From positions 6,138,001-6,202,000 of the forward strand of contig NZ_AP022560.1 in NCBI RefSeq assembly GCF_010726085.1: DNA of 64,000 nt, read 5' to 3'. Below, piece after piece: positions 1-8,301 of the stretch. Position numbers and translations under genes: made by a program. The notes below the pieces were generated by a model. That model did no database searches and was not told the origin of the DNA. It was given only the letters and a program-made list of their open reading frames with translations. How positions within the stretch are numbered: the stretch's first letter is position 1; each line of letters starts with the position of its first letter. Source of the stretch: Mycolicibacterium moriokaense. Its GTDB lineage: Bacteria > Actinomycetota > Actinomycetes > Mycobacteriales > Mycobacteriaceae.

Positions 1-2451
1 CTTGACCTGTGACTCCGTTCCCGGGCCGGTACCCACAATGATGTTGTCGGCCATCGCGTTTCCGTCGATGTCGGCGCCTGCGACCGTCACCCCGCCGGTG
101 AAATCGGAGCCGAACGGCTCGAATCTGATAATCTCCGACTTGAACAGCCCGAGATTGGTGTCGTTCCCGTCGTATGCGACGACCTCGGCGGTCGGCCCCT
201 TGCCCGTACCGACGAGCAGGTCGAGGATCATGTCTCCGTTCACGTCGGTCATCGCCACGGACGGGCTGCCCTCGAAATCCGGGAACGGAACGACGGTTTG
301 CAGCACCTCGTCGCCGTCGCCGTCCCGAACCTGAACCGACGCCGGCTTCCCGGCCGATCCCGGTATCGCCACCGCGTACGTCGACACTTCCGGGATGACG
401 TTGATGGTCGCCATCAGGCCGTTGTCCTCATGGTTGAGCCGGTGGCAATGGATCACGTAGGTGCCCGTGTACTCCAGGAACTCCTGGCGCAGTGTCAGCG
501 TCGCCGGGGTGGTGACCACGTGCATGTCGTTGAAGATCGGTGCGGGCACGTTGACGTTGTCGAGCCCCCACGGTTCCACACCCGACACACCGCGGTGCGG
601 GTCGTCGATCTCCATCACCTGAAAGTCGTTGACGTGGATGTGCATCGGATGTGCATCGTTGTTCTGATTGATGATCTTCCACTCCTCAACGGAGTTGAGC
701 CGCGGTTGGATCAGCGTGGTGTTCGGGAACCCAGTGGGTTCGAACATGTATATGACGGCCTTGGGGTCGTTGTTGCTCGCGAGGCCGCCGCCGATAGTGT
801 CGGTGATCGTCATCTCCCGAGTCACATCGGGTGTCATCACCGACGTGTCGACGAACGACGTGTATGCGTCGAGGTTCTGCCCCTCTTCGAAGGCTGTGGT
901 CTGCCCCTCGCCACTGGTGTCCGGCGTGGCACGGATCAGGGTCTGGGTGGGAAACACGAAGAACCCGTCGGCGAAGCTGAGGTACTTCGGATCCACCGAG
1001 AGGGTGCCGAGCACGGCGGGTGTGTTCTTGGTGCCGTTGTTCGCATACAGCACACCCGGATTCACGATCGGCTTGGCCTTGGGATCCGGCGGGAACTCCA
1101 GAACGAGATCGCCTTCCTTCGGCATCGTCACCGCGATGGCGTAGCGCGACCCGGGCGGCACACTGAGCGTGGTTCCGTCGCCGAAGACGGGCCGACCCAC
1201 CTGCGTGTAGGGGTTGCCGTCCTGGCCGACGATCGCGAACTTCGGGTGGTTACCGGTGGCGGTCTCGGTCAATCTGACTGTCATATAGGCGATGTCGCTG
1301 ATGTTGGCCACGACCCAGATCTCCGTCTGCCCGGGCTTGATCTTCAGCTCCGGCTGGAACTGACCGTTCACCGTGAACTGCACATCGCGCTGGTTCTCCG
1401 GCAGCGACGGGTCCTCTTCGACCTTCGTCGTCGGGCTGTCGAAGCTCATCAGGTTCGACGGGATGAACTGCGTCTGGCCGCGGTTGTTGAGTGGCGACAG
1501 CGGCCCCGACCACCACGGCGTCAGATACTGCGAACCCACGGTGGTGTCGGCGATGTTCACCGGCGCCAGGCTCGGCTGATAAGTCCCGTCAGCAAGCTCA
1601 GAACCCTCGGGCGCCTTGAGGGTGCTCACCCACTGTGGCCAGCTGTAGTTGTTGAGCTGATGGCCGTTTCCCTTGCGGTCGAACACGTAGTTGTACTGAA
1701 TCGCCATGTTGCGGATGGGGATGTTGTTCTGCGTGACCAACGGCAGATTGCCGTCGGGGCGACCGATTTCCAGCAGGCCGGCCAAACCGGCGTAGGTCTG
1801 CTGCGACGTCATCGTGTGGCGGTGGCTGTGATACCAGTACAGGCCGTTGGGCATGTTCGTGGGCACGTCGTAGGAATAGGTATTGCCCATCCCCGCGGGA
1901 ATCGACAGCAGCACGTTGTCGGCGTTTCCCGACGGACTGACGTGCAAGCCGTGGGTGTGCAGGTTCAGCGGCGCCTCGGTCAGCTGCGGTGGATACAGCG
2001 GTACCTCACCGCCCTTGGGCGTCATGGCGGGATCGTAGAAATCCGTGATGGTCAGATTCTGAAGATCGTTGTCGTAGTGGATGATCAGCTTCTCGCCGGG
2101 GTCCACGCGCAGCGTCGGTGCGGGATAGAGATTGTCACCCTTGGTCGATCCGTCCGACGCCGTCCCCTTGATGAGGTCATAGCCGTAGACGAGGAAGTTG
2201 GTCACCGGCTCCTTGACGGTGTCGAGGTTGACGACGCCCTGATGCGCCGAGAGTCGCACCTCGAGCACCCCGTCCTTGCTGGAGAGCCGCACCGGTTCTT
2301 TGAACGGGGCGGGCTTCCCGTCGGGACCCGCGTTGACGCCCGCCTGCGGTGCAGGCGCTTCCTTGTCGCGCGCGCAGGCACTCGTCAAGGCGGCCGTCAT
2401 GGACAAGACGACGAGCAGAACGATGAATGCGCGTGACTGAGGAAGCCGCAT
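1..2451 (-). CDS. Multicopper oxidase with C-terminal FG-GAP repeats (partial)
   Basis: Secreted or lipid-anchored laccase-type multicopper oxidase that would oxidise substrates (phenols, Cu(I) or other metals) with reduction of O2 to water. The frame is open through the left edge, so at least 817 residues are present and the C-terminus is missing. The N-terminus is a hydrophobic leader ending in LTSAC, a possible weak lipobox. All copper motifs are visible: HTHGLH near residue 165, WYHSHRH near 205, HPMHIH near 600 and HCHRLNHEDNGLM near 670. The type 1 axial position holds Leu where CueO has Met. After the oxidase core, about residue 700 onward reads as Asp/Gly-rich repeats (DVNGDMILDLLVG, DIDGNAMADNIIVG) typical of FG-GAP/VCBS beta-propeller blades. 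The start ATG has a GGAGAGG ribosome site. The substrate is unknown. Confidence 0.9.
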   Translation of the reverse strand, partial: MRLPQSRAFIVLLVVLSMTAALTSACARDKEAPAPQAGVNAGPDGKPAPFKEPVRLSSKDGVLEVRLSAHQGVVNLDTVKEPVTNFLVYGYDLIKGTASDGSTKGDNLYPAPTLRVDPGEKLIIHYDNDLQNLTITDFYDPAMTPKGGEVPLYPPQLTEAPLNLHTHGLHVSPSGNADNVLLSIPAGMGNTYSYDVPTNMPNGLYWYHSHRHTMTSQQTYAGLAGLLEIGRPDGNLPLVTQNNIPIRNMAIQYNYVFDRKGNGHQLNNYSWPQWVSTLKAPEGSELADGTYQPSLAPVNIADTTVGSQYLTPWWSGPLSPLNNRGQTQFIPSNLMSFDSPTTKVEEDPSLPENQRDVQFTVNGQFQPELKIKPGQTEIWVVANISDIAYMTVRLTETATGNHPKFAIVGQDGNPYTQVGRPVFGDGTTLSVPPGSRYAIAVTMPKEGDLVLEFPPDPKAKPIVNPGVLYANNGTKNTPAVLGTLSVDPKYLSFADGFFVFPTQTLIRATPDTSGEGQTTAFEEGQNLDAYTSFVDTSVMTPDVTREMTITDTIGGGLASNNDPKAVIYMFEPTGFPNTTLIQPRLNSVEEWKIINQNNDAHPMHIHVNDFQVMEIDDPHRGVSGVEPWGLDNVNVPAPIFNDMHVVTTPATLTLRQEFLEYTGTYVIHCHRLNHEDNGLMATINVIPEVSTYAVAIPGSAGKPASVQVRDGDGDEVLQTVVPFPDFEGSPSVAMTDVNGDMILDLLVGTGKGPTAEVVAYDGNDTNLGLFKSEIIRFEPFGSDFTGGVTVAGADIDGNAMADNIIVGTGPGTESQVK

Positions 2452-2562
2452 GGCCTCTCCGATCTCCACTAGAGTGGCAACAAAGCGGCATAAAGTGATG
2501 GGGAGCTTACAGTAGGCGAAGCGCGGACGCTGACATTCACAGCAAAGGAATTTCGCCCTCGA

Positions 2563-3054
2563 TCAGGTCGCCGTCTCCTGAGCGGACAACGCGATCCATT
2601 GCCCGTTCTGCAACTCGAACACATCGGTGAAGCGCTCGACGCCCAACACGCTGTCACCGTCGGGTCCCGGCTGAATCAGCGTGTTGACGCCGTGGATCAC
2701 CGCGGTGTTGCCCGCGATGTCGACGATCTGATCGGACGGGTTCATCGTGAACGGCAACGGCTCCATGCTCGCGATCTCGTCGGCGCGGGTGAGCAGCAGG
2801 CCCTCCGCGTTGACGTGCTTGAACGTCGGCCCCAGGATCGCCTCGACGATCGGGACATCACCGGCGGTGATCGCCGCAAGCCAGCGCCTCTCCTGGGCGA
2901 GGACGTCCGCACACGGCCCGATGTCGAGCGGCAGCGCAGCACTCGTCGCCGCGTCGGCGCACGTGTCTGCAACCGCATGTGCGGGCGCGTCAATCGCGGC
3001 GGCCGAGAGGACGAACGCAAGCGCGAGGCCCGCCGTGGGTGTCCAGCGGTTCAT
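2563..3054 (-). CDS. Secreted SnoaL/NTF2-like protein
   Basis: A 163-residue protein of the NTF2/SnoaL-like (DUF4440) fold. It opens with a signal peptide (MNRWTPTAGLALAFVLSAAA, then an APAHA-type cleavage site), so it is probably exported. The mature part has the usual pattern: a helix (CADVLAQERRWLAAITAGD), the early ILGPTF strand, then the alternating strands VDIAGNTAVIHGVN, GVERFTDVFELQNGQWIALSAQ. Members bind small hydrophobic ligands or act as small enzymes; no catalytic residues can be assigned here. It is divergent from the GAP-family gene on the right and 111 bases upstream of the multicopper oxidase on the same strand. GAGAGG precedes the ATG. Confidence 0.75.
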   Translation of the reverse strand: MNRWTPTAGLALAFVLSAAAIDAPAHAVADTCADAATSAALPLDIGPCADVLAQERRWLAAITAGDVPIVEAILGPTFKHVNAEGLLLTRADEIASMEPLPFTMNPSDQIVDIAGNTAVIHGVNTLIQPGPDGDSVLGVERFTDVFELQNGQWIALSAQETAT

Positions 3055-3123
3055 ACGATCGGTCCTCTCGGTTGGCGATGATTGCTAGGTTGCTTGTCGA
3101 ATGATGTGTCGAAAGGGGGAGAA

Positions 3124-3795
3124 TTGTCGGCTGATTGGGGATCGGTGCTGATCGAGCTCATACCGCTGGCAATGGTGGTCGCGCTCTCTCCACTGTCGAT
3201 CATTCCCGCGGTTCTCGTACTGCACACGCCGCGGCCACGGCCAACGGGGCTGGCATTCCTGGCCGGCTGGTTCGTCGGATTGGCGGTGGTGACGCTGATC
3301 TTCGTCCAGGTGTCGAGTCTTGGCGGCGGTCTGCGGGACAAGCCGCCGGGCTGGGCATCGTGGCTGCGCATCGTCGTCGGCGCCGCGCTCATCGTCTTCG
3401 GCATCTACCGGTGGCTGAACCGCAGCAAGTCCACACATGCCCCCAAGTGGATGCAGAGCCTGTCGAAACTCAGTCCCGCGCGCGGCGGGGTCGCGGGGTT
3501 CGCGCTGACCATCGTCAATCCCAAAGTGCTGTTCATATGTGCCGCAGCGGGTTTGGCGATCGGCACCGGCGGGCTCAGTTCCTCCCAGATCTGGATCGCC
3601 GGGCTGTGGTACGTCCTGGCCGCCGGTTCGACGGTCGCGCTGCCGATCCTGGCCTACGCCGTGTCCGGTGACCGGCTCGACGAACCGCTGGCGCGGCTGA
3701 AGGACTGGATGGATCGCCAGCACGCCGTGCTCGTCGCCGCAATATTGATAGTGATCGGTCTTATGGTGTTGTACAAGGGAATTCACGGCGTCTAG
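3124..3795 (+). CDS. GAP/Sap-family membrane protein (LysE-like fold)
   Basis: A polytopic membrane protein of about 223 residues with roughly six hydrophobic segments. It matches the mycobacterial GAP (glycopeptidolipid- or sulfolipid-addressing protein) family, which helps move surface glycolipids across the membrane. Supporting features are the N-terminal IPLAMVVALSPLSIIPAVLVL segment with its conserved SP, and the FALTIVNPKVLFICAAAG segment with NPK, as in LysE-like exporters. TTG at 3124 is chosen as start because GGGGGAG ends about three bases before it; TTG at 3082 and GTG at 3148 are alternatives. No glycolipid synthesis genes are adjacent, so the cargo is unknown. Confidence 0.75.
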   Translation: MSADWGSVLIELIPLAMVVALSPLSIIPAVLVLHTPRPRPTGLAFLAGWFVGLAVVTLIFVQVSSLGGGLRDKPPGWASWLRIVVGAALIVFGIYRWLNRSKSTHAPKWMQSLSKLSPARGGVAGFALTIVNPKVLFICAAAGLAIGTGGLSSSQIWIAGLWYVLAAGSTVALPILAYAVSGDRLDEPLARLKDWMDRQHAVLVAAILIVIGLMVLYKGIHGV

Positions 3796-3798
3796 CCG

Positions 3799-4431
3799 TC
3801 AGGGCAGACCGAGTTCCCCGGCGTCTGCGGTCAGGTAGCGCGTCACCGTCGGCGCGATCAACCGCACCAGCTCGTCGTCGGACAGGACCGCCAGCGGCGG
3901 GATCTTCATCACGAAGCGCAATATCGCAACCCCGACGAGCTGGCTTGCGGCGAGCATCGCCCGCAACTTGGCCTGTTCCCCGCCGCCCAGCACGCCCGAC
4001 ACCGCGGTCAACACGTAGTCCTGCATGAAGGTGCGGAAGGCCTCGTGGGCGTCGGCGTTGGAGGTGGCCGACTGCAGCATCGCCACCATGCTGTGCCCGG
4101 TGTCGGGCGAGTCCCAGATCCGCAGGTACGTCCGCACCATGCGGTTGCCGATATCGGGCTCATCGTCGGGACCGCCCGCGATGGCGGCGACCAGGGTGGT
4201 CGGATCGACGATCAGGCGCAGTGCCTCACGAAACAGATTGGCCTTCGACCCAAAGAGATACAGCACCATCGCCGGATCGACATGCGCGTCGTCGGCGATC
4301 GCACGCAGCGTTGTCCTCTCGTAGCCCTCCGTGGCGAACCGGGCCTTCGCCGCGGCCAGGACGGCGTCCCGCGATACCGGGTCGCCCTGGCGGCGACCCC
4401 GGCGCTTCGATGTCTTCGCTGGTGACGGCAC
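3799..4431 (-). CDS. TetR-family transcriptional regulator
   Basis: A 210-residue TetR-type repressor. Residues 20-65 form the N-terminal helix-turn-helix (RDAVLAAAKARFATEGYERTTLRAIA, then VDPAMVLYLFGSKANLF). The C-terminal half is the ligand/dimer domain of the AcrR C-terminal type (TAVSGVLGG, SQLVGVAILRF). The GTG start lies six bases after TACGGT on the minus strand, so the transcript is probably leaderless. It is divergent from the membrane protein at 4531, and the inverted repeat at 4447-4464 between them is its likely operator. The usual reading is ligand-relieved repression of the neighbouring transporter and of itself. Confidence 0.88.
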   Translation of the reverse strand: MPSPAKTSKRRGRRQGDPVSRDAVLAAAKARFATEGYERTTLRAIADDAHVDPAMVLYLFGSKANLFREALRLIVDPTTLVAAIAGGPDDEPDIGNRMVRTYLRIWDSPDTGHSMVAMLQSATSNADAHEAFRTFMQDYVLTAVSGVLGGGEQAKLRAMLAASQLVGVAILRFVMKIPPLAVLSDDELVRLIAPTVTRYLTADAGELGLP

Positions 4432-4437
4432 CTATCG

Positions 4438-4464
4438 ACCGTAGCATTTCAATGACTGTTGAAA
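4438..4464. promoter_or_regulatory. TetR operator and overlapping -10 in divergent promoter
   Basis: TTTCAA (4447-4452), six bases, TTGAAA (4459-4464) form a perfect inverted repeat of TetR-operator size. It lies a few bases upstream of TACGGT (4438-4443, minus strand), the -10 of the leaderless TetR gene, and about 65 bases before the divergent membrane gene. Confidence 0.55.
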
Positions 4465-4530
4465 ACCAGTGAGCGCAGAGTTACGCTCGGACTGCCGATT
4501 AATTCAACGATGAATGAAAAGAGGCCACAA

Positions 4531-5538
4531 ATGGTCACGGACACCGTGCCCCGGCACACGCACTCAGCACCCGTGCACGAACCCCCCGCGGCGCTAAAGG
4601 CGACCGGGATCGTCGCCATCCTGACCGTCGTGCTCGCCCTGGTCGCGATCGCGTTCGCGCTGCCCGCGACGCGCAGTGGACCGCACTCCGTACCGATCGG
4701 TGCCGCGGGTCCACAGTCGGCCAGCGGTCAGGTCGCCGAGACCATGGAGAAGCAGGCACCGGGCGCGTTCGCATTCACCTATTACCCCGCCGAGCCCGCG
4801 CTGCGCGATGCGATTCGCAACAGAGAGGTCTACGGCGGAATTGCATTTGGCCCCAATGGGCCCCGGCTGCTGATCGCCACCGGCGCAAGCCCGATGGTGG
4901 CCCAAATGCTCACACAGATCGGAAACGGTATCGCCCAGCGGACAGGCACGCCGCTCGACATCGAGGACCTCGCCCCACCGACCGCACATGACCCGCGCGG
5001 TGCCGGGCTGGCCGCGTCCGCGCTGCCGATCACGCTGGCGGGACTGTTGCCCGCGATCGTGCTGGTGTTCGCCCTCAAGCGCGAGGCCTGGACCCGGTTC
5101 ACCTCCGTGGTCGTGTTCGCCGGCGTGGCGGGCGTGTCCATCGCCGCGCTGCTGCGGTTCGTCCTCGGTTCGATCGACACGAACTTCTGGGGCGTGGCAG
5201 GAGCTCTGACGCTGGGCATCCTGGCTGCCGGACTGGCCATGCTGGGTCTCGGTTCGCTGTTCGGCCGGGCCGGCCTGGCAGTGGGCGCCGCCGCCGCATT
5301 GCTGATCGGCAACCCACTGTCGGGGCTGACCAGCGCACCGGAGATGTTGCCCGCCCGCTGGGGTCAACTGGGGCAATGGCTGCCGCAGGGCGCGACCGCC
5401 ACGCTGCTGCGCTCGGCGGCGTTCTTCGACGGCGCCGGCGGACTATTGCCGATCGTGGTGCTGACCTGCTGGTCACTTCTCGGCGTGGCGCTGGTCGTCA
5501 CGGCGGCGCTACGGCAGCGGAGGTTCTCAGCCGCGTGA
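4531..5538 (+). CDS. ABC-2-type/DUF3533-like membrane protein
   Basis: A 335-residue integral membrane protein. One N-terminal membrane segment (GIVAILTVVLALVAIAFALP) is followed by an extracytoplasmic domain of about 130 residues with the motifs AFTYYPAEPALRDAIRNREV and YGGIAFG, and then five or six membrane segments. This layout is that of YhgE/Pip and DUF3533 proteins, which are related to ABC-2 permeases; no ATPase is adjacent. The start is ATG at 4531 because AGAGG lies six bases upstream; an earlier in-frame ATG at 4510 has no ribosome site. The divergent TetR gene and shared operator suggest an efflux or envelope role induced by a small molecule. Confidence 0.7.
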   Translation: MVTDTVPRHTHSAPVHEPPAALKATGIVAILTVVLALVAIAFALPATRSGPHSVPIGAAGPQSASGQVAETMEKQAPGAFAFTYYPAEPALRDAIRNREVYGGIAFGPNGPRLLIATGASPMVAQMLTQIGNGIAQRTGTPLDIEDLAPPTAHDPRGAGLAASALPITLAGLLPAIVLVFALKREAWTRFTSVVVFAGVAGVSIAALLRFVLGSIDTNFWGVAGALTLGILAAGLAMLGLGSLFGRAGLAVGAAAALLIGNPLSGLTSAPEMLPARWGQLGQWLPQGATATLLRSAAFFDGAGGLLPIVVLTCWSLLGVALVVTAALRQRRFSAA

Positions 5539-5540
5539 CT

Positions 5541-5546
5541 TAGCAT
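5541..5546 (+). promoter_or_regulatory. -10 element, leaderless flavohemoglobin transcript
   Basis: TAGCAT lies eight bases before the GTG start at 5555, with no ribosome site between. Confidence 0.45.
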
Positions 5547-5554
5547 CGAACGGC

Positions 5555-6721
5555 GTGGGACTCGACGACAGCGAGGCGTTGCGCGTACTGCGCGACGCCG
5601 TCGATCCCGCGCTCGGCTCCGACGAACTGATCCGGCGGTTCTACACCCGGTGGTTCGCCATCGACATGTCGGTCCGCGATCTGTTCCCACCAGAGATGGC
5701 TGCGCAGCGGCACGCGTTCGCGCAGGCGGTGACGTGGCTGTTCGGCCAACTCGCCGATCAACGGGCCCAGGAGCCGGTGGCCTTCCTTGCGCAGCTCGGT
5801 CGCGACCATCGCAAATACGGTGTGACGCAACGCCATTACGACAGCATGCAGGATGCGCTGCTGACCACGCTGCGCTCGCAGCTGATCGAGCGGTGGGACG
5901 ACCGGCTCGCAGAGGCGGCCCATGACGCGGTCGCATTGCTGGTCGGGGTGATGCGCGGCGCCGCCGACGCCGAGAAGGGCCCGCCCTACTGCGACGGCAC
6001 GGTGATCGAACACATCCGAGCCACCCGAGACGTCGCGGTGATCCGGCTGCAGCTGGATCAGCCGCTGTACTACCACCCGGGCCAGTACGTCACGGTCCAG
6101 GTGCCGCAGTGGCCGCGGCGGTGGCGCTACCTGAGCCCGTCGATCCCCGCCGAACGCAGCGGCGCCATCGAGTTCCACGTCCGTTCGGTGCCCGGCGGCA
6201 TGGTGAGCCCCGCGATCGTCAGCGAGACGAAACCGGGCGACCGGTGGCGGGTGTCCAATCCGCACGGCGGGATGCACATCGACCGTGACGGCGGCGACGT
6301 CCTGATGGTCGCGGGCAGCACGGGCCTGGCCCCGCTGCGGACCCTGATCATGGATCTCACCCGAAAGGCCGTCAACCCGCGTGTGCATCTGTTCTACGGG
6401 GCCCGCTATCCGTGCGAGCTCTACGATCTGCGCACCCTGTGGCAGATCGCAGCGCAGAACCCGTGGCTGTCGGTGACGCCGGTTTCGGAGTTCAACACCG
6501 ACCCGCCGTGGGCCGCCGACTATCCCGATGTGTCGCCGCCGCGCGGGCTGCACGTCCGTCAGACCGGGATACTCGCCGACGTGGTCACCAGTTACGGCGG
6601 CTGGGGTGATCGCCAGATTCTGATCTGCGGCAACCCGCATATGGTCGAGGCCACGAAGGCGGCGTTGCTCGCGAAAGGTGCTCCGGCCGAACGGATCCAG
6701 CACGATCCACTGACGCCCTGA
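5555..6721 (+). CDS. Type II flavohemoglobin (globin-ferredoxin reductase)
   Basis: A 388-residue fusion of a globin (about residues 1-135) with an FAD- and NAD-binding reductase (150-388), of the size and kind of M. tuberculosis Rv0385. The B10 Tyr (RRFYTRWF), E7 Gln (MAAQRHAF) and proximal His (GRDHRKYGV) are visible. The FAD loop reads RYLSPS instead of the RxYS of classical Hmp, and the nucleotide loop is AGSTGLAPLR. Such departures mark the type II group, for which D-lactate oxidation and electron transfer to haem have been described instead of robust NO dioxygenase activity. GTG 5555 is preceded by a leaderless-type -10. An alcohol dehydrogenase follows 52 bases later. Confidence 0.88.
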   Translation: MGLDDSEALRVLRDAVDPALGSDELIRRFYTRWFAIDMSVRDLFPPEMAAQRHAFAQAVTWLFGQLADQRAQEPVAFLAQLGRDHRKYGVTQRHYDSMQDALLTTLRSQLIERWDDRLAEAAHDAVALLVGVMRGAADAEKGPPYCDGTVIEHIRATRDVAVIRLQLDQPLYYHPGQYVTVQVPQWPRRWRYLSPSIPAERSGAIEFHVRSVPGGMVSPAIVSETKPGDRWRVSNPHGGMHIDRDGGDVLMVAGSTGLAPLRTLIMDLTRKAVNPRVHLFYGARYPCELYDLRTLWQIAAQNPWLSVTPVSEFNTDPPWAADYPDVSPPRGLHVRQTGILADVVTSYGGWGDRQILICGNPHMVEATKAALLAKGAPAERIQHDPLTP

Positions 6722-6773
6722 GGCTCTCACCCTACACTGATCAAGATCATTCCCTGCCGGGCGAGGAGCCGCC

Positions 6774-7835
6774 ATGCCGACGATGCGCGCCGCACGCATG
6801 CACGCCTACCAGCAGCCGCTGACACTCGAAGAGATTCCGATCCCCGACATCGGCCCCACCGAGGTGTTGGTCAAAGTCGGTGGTGCGGGCATGTGCCGCA
6901 CGGACTTTCAACTCATCGACGGCTACTTCGGCACAGATATGCCGCTACCGGCCACCCCGGGGCATGAGATCGCCGGCACTGTCGACCGTATCGGTGCGGA
7001 CGTCCCCGCCGCGGCGCGCCTGTCCGAAGGGGATCCGGTGGTGGTGTTCGGTCCGCTCGGTGACGGCTCGTGCCGGCAGTGCCACCGCGGTAACGAACAG
7101 ATCTGCAACCAGGGGCACTGGATCGGCTTCGGACCTCACGGCGGCTATCAGGAGTACGTTCCCGTCGCCTACCAACAGTTGATCAAGGTCAGCGGAAGCC
7201 TGTCGCCGCTTTCGCTGGCACCGCTGACCGATGCGGGCCTCACCCCGTACCGCGGGCTGAAGAAGTTGCAGGCCGCCGGGGCGCTGGGCCCGGGAACGAC
7301 GCTTGCGGTGATGGGCATCGGCGGCCTCGGCGCGTACGGCGTGCAGTACGCGAAGCTGCTCGGTGGCGGGGCAACGGTCGTCGCGCTGGCGCGCAACCCT
7401 GAAAAGCTGGCGCTGGCAACCGAAAACGGCGCCGATCACACCGTCAGCATCGGGAACAAGACCGACGACGAGGTGCGCGATGCGCTCGAAGAGGCGACGG
7501 GCCGACGCGAGTTCGACGCCGTCATCGAATGCGCGGGCGCCGAGGAGAGCATCCGGCTGGCCTTCTCACTGCTGGCGACCGAGGGCGCCGTCGCTTCGGT
7601 CGGGTTGGTCGGCAACCGGGTGGACATCTCGCTGTTTCCGTTGGTGAGCCGCGAGTACACCCTGTTCGGATCGTTCTGGGGCAACTACAACGACCTCACC
7701 GAGGTGGTCGCGCTGGCCGAGGCCGGCAAGATCAAGGACTCGGTCACGCCGGTCAACTTCGAGGACGTCAACGACCACATCGATGCACTCGGCCGCGGCG
7801 ACTTCGTCGGACGCGCGGTGATCGTCTACGACTGA
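6774..7835 (+). CDS. Zinc-dependent, NAD-type alcohol dehydrogenase
   Basis: A 353-residue medium-chain dehydrogenase that interconverts alcohols and aldehydes or ketones. Catalytic zinc ligands are Cys in GMCRTD and His in PGHEIAG; the Rossmann loop is GIGGLG near residue 183. The structural zinc loop is altered: DGSCRQCHRGNEQIC keeps three Cys, with Asp in the position of the first. GAGGAG precedes the ATG by seven bases. The gene lies downstream of the flavohemoglobin and may be co-transcribed with it, but the substrate cannot be read from sequence. Its 3' end overlaps the convergent SnoaL-like gene by ten bases. Confidence 0.88.
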   Translation: MPTMRAARMHAYQQPLTLEEIPIPDIGPTEVLVKVGGAGMCRTDFQLIDGYFGTDMPLPATPGHEIAGTVDRIGADVPAAARLSEGDPVVVFGPLGDGSCRQCHRGNEQICNQGHWIGFGPHGGYQEYVPVAYQQLIKVSGSLSPLSLAPLTDAGLTPYRGLKKLQAAGALGPGTTLAVMGIGGLGAYGVQYAKLLGGGATVVALARNPEKLALATENGADHTVSIGNKTDDEVRDALEEATGRREFDAVIECAGAEESIRLAFSLLATEGAVASVGLVGNRVDISLFPLVSREYTLFGSFWGNYNDLTEVVALAEAGKIKDSVTPVNFEDVNDHIDALGRGDFVGRAVIVYD

Positions 7836-8263
7836 GGGGATACCCGCTGCCACAGGTCGTTGAATGCGACGCTGTCGAAGAAGGCTGTCCCCTTGATAAT
7901 TCGGTTGCCCGAAAACGTCAGGAACCACGCATACGTGTTGCGATAGGCCACCCCGTCGCGGGCCGTGGCCTCACCGTCGAAGTACACGATCACCGTGTCG
8001 CCGTCGGCATAGATCTCCCGGATCGTCGGCTTGAGAGGGACGGTCATCCGCGCGTTGAAGGGCAGGATGACGTTGCTCATGAAGTCTTCCTTGCTGGTGT
8101 AGACGCGGGCCGCCACCGAGTTCCCGGTGATCTCCCAAGTCGCGTCGTCCGCGAGCGCCTGCAGCGGGCTTCCAGTCCCAGTGGCCCACGCCTCGAATCC
8201 GGCACGCACCGTGGCCAGGTTGCGTGCCTCGATGTCGTTGTACTGCCCAGAAAATGCCGTCAT
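7826..8263 (-). CDS. SnoaL/NTF2-like protein
   Basis: A 145-residue cytoplasmic NTF2-like protein of the SnoaL-like polyketide-cyclase superfamily. The pattern is an N-terminal helix (NLATVRAGFEAWATG), DDATWEITG, then the strands IREIYADGDTVIVYFDGEA and RNTYAWFLTFSGNRIIKGTAFFDS, ending FNDLWQRV. The role is unknown; such proteins are often isomerases or ligand carriers. It is divergent from the aldose epimerase gene (38 bases between starts) and convergent with the alcohol dehydrogenase. Confidence 0.75.
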   Translation of the reverse strand: MTAFSGQYNDIEARNLATVRAGFEAWATGTGSPLQALADDATWEITGNSVAARVYTSKEDFMSNVILPFNARMTVPLKPTIREIYADGDTVIVYFDGEATARDGVAYRNTYAWFLTFSGNRIIKGTAFFDSVAFNDLWQRVSPQS

Positions 8264-8301
8264 CGCTTCATTTAATCGCAGCGGTGGCAGGATCGACAGA
8301 C

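Noticed and set aside
298..2436. Long plus-strand reading frame of 712 codons
   Set aside because: It is antisense to the multicopper oxidase, is rich in Arg/His/Val typical of GC-rich shadow frames, and has no domain.
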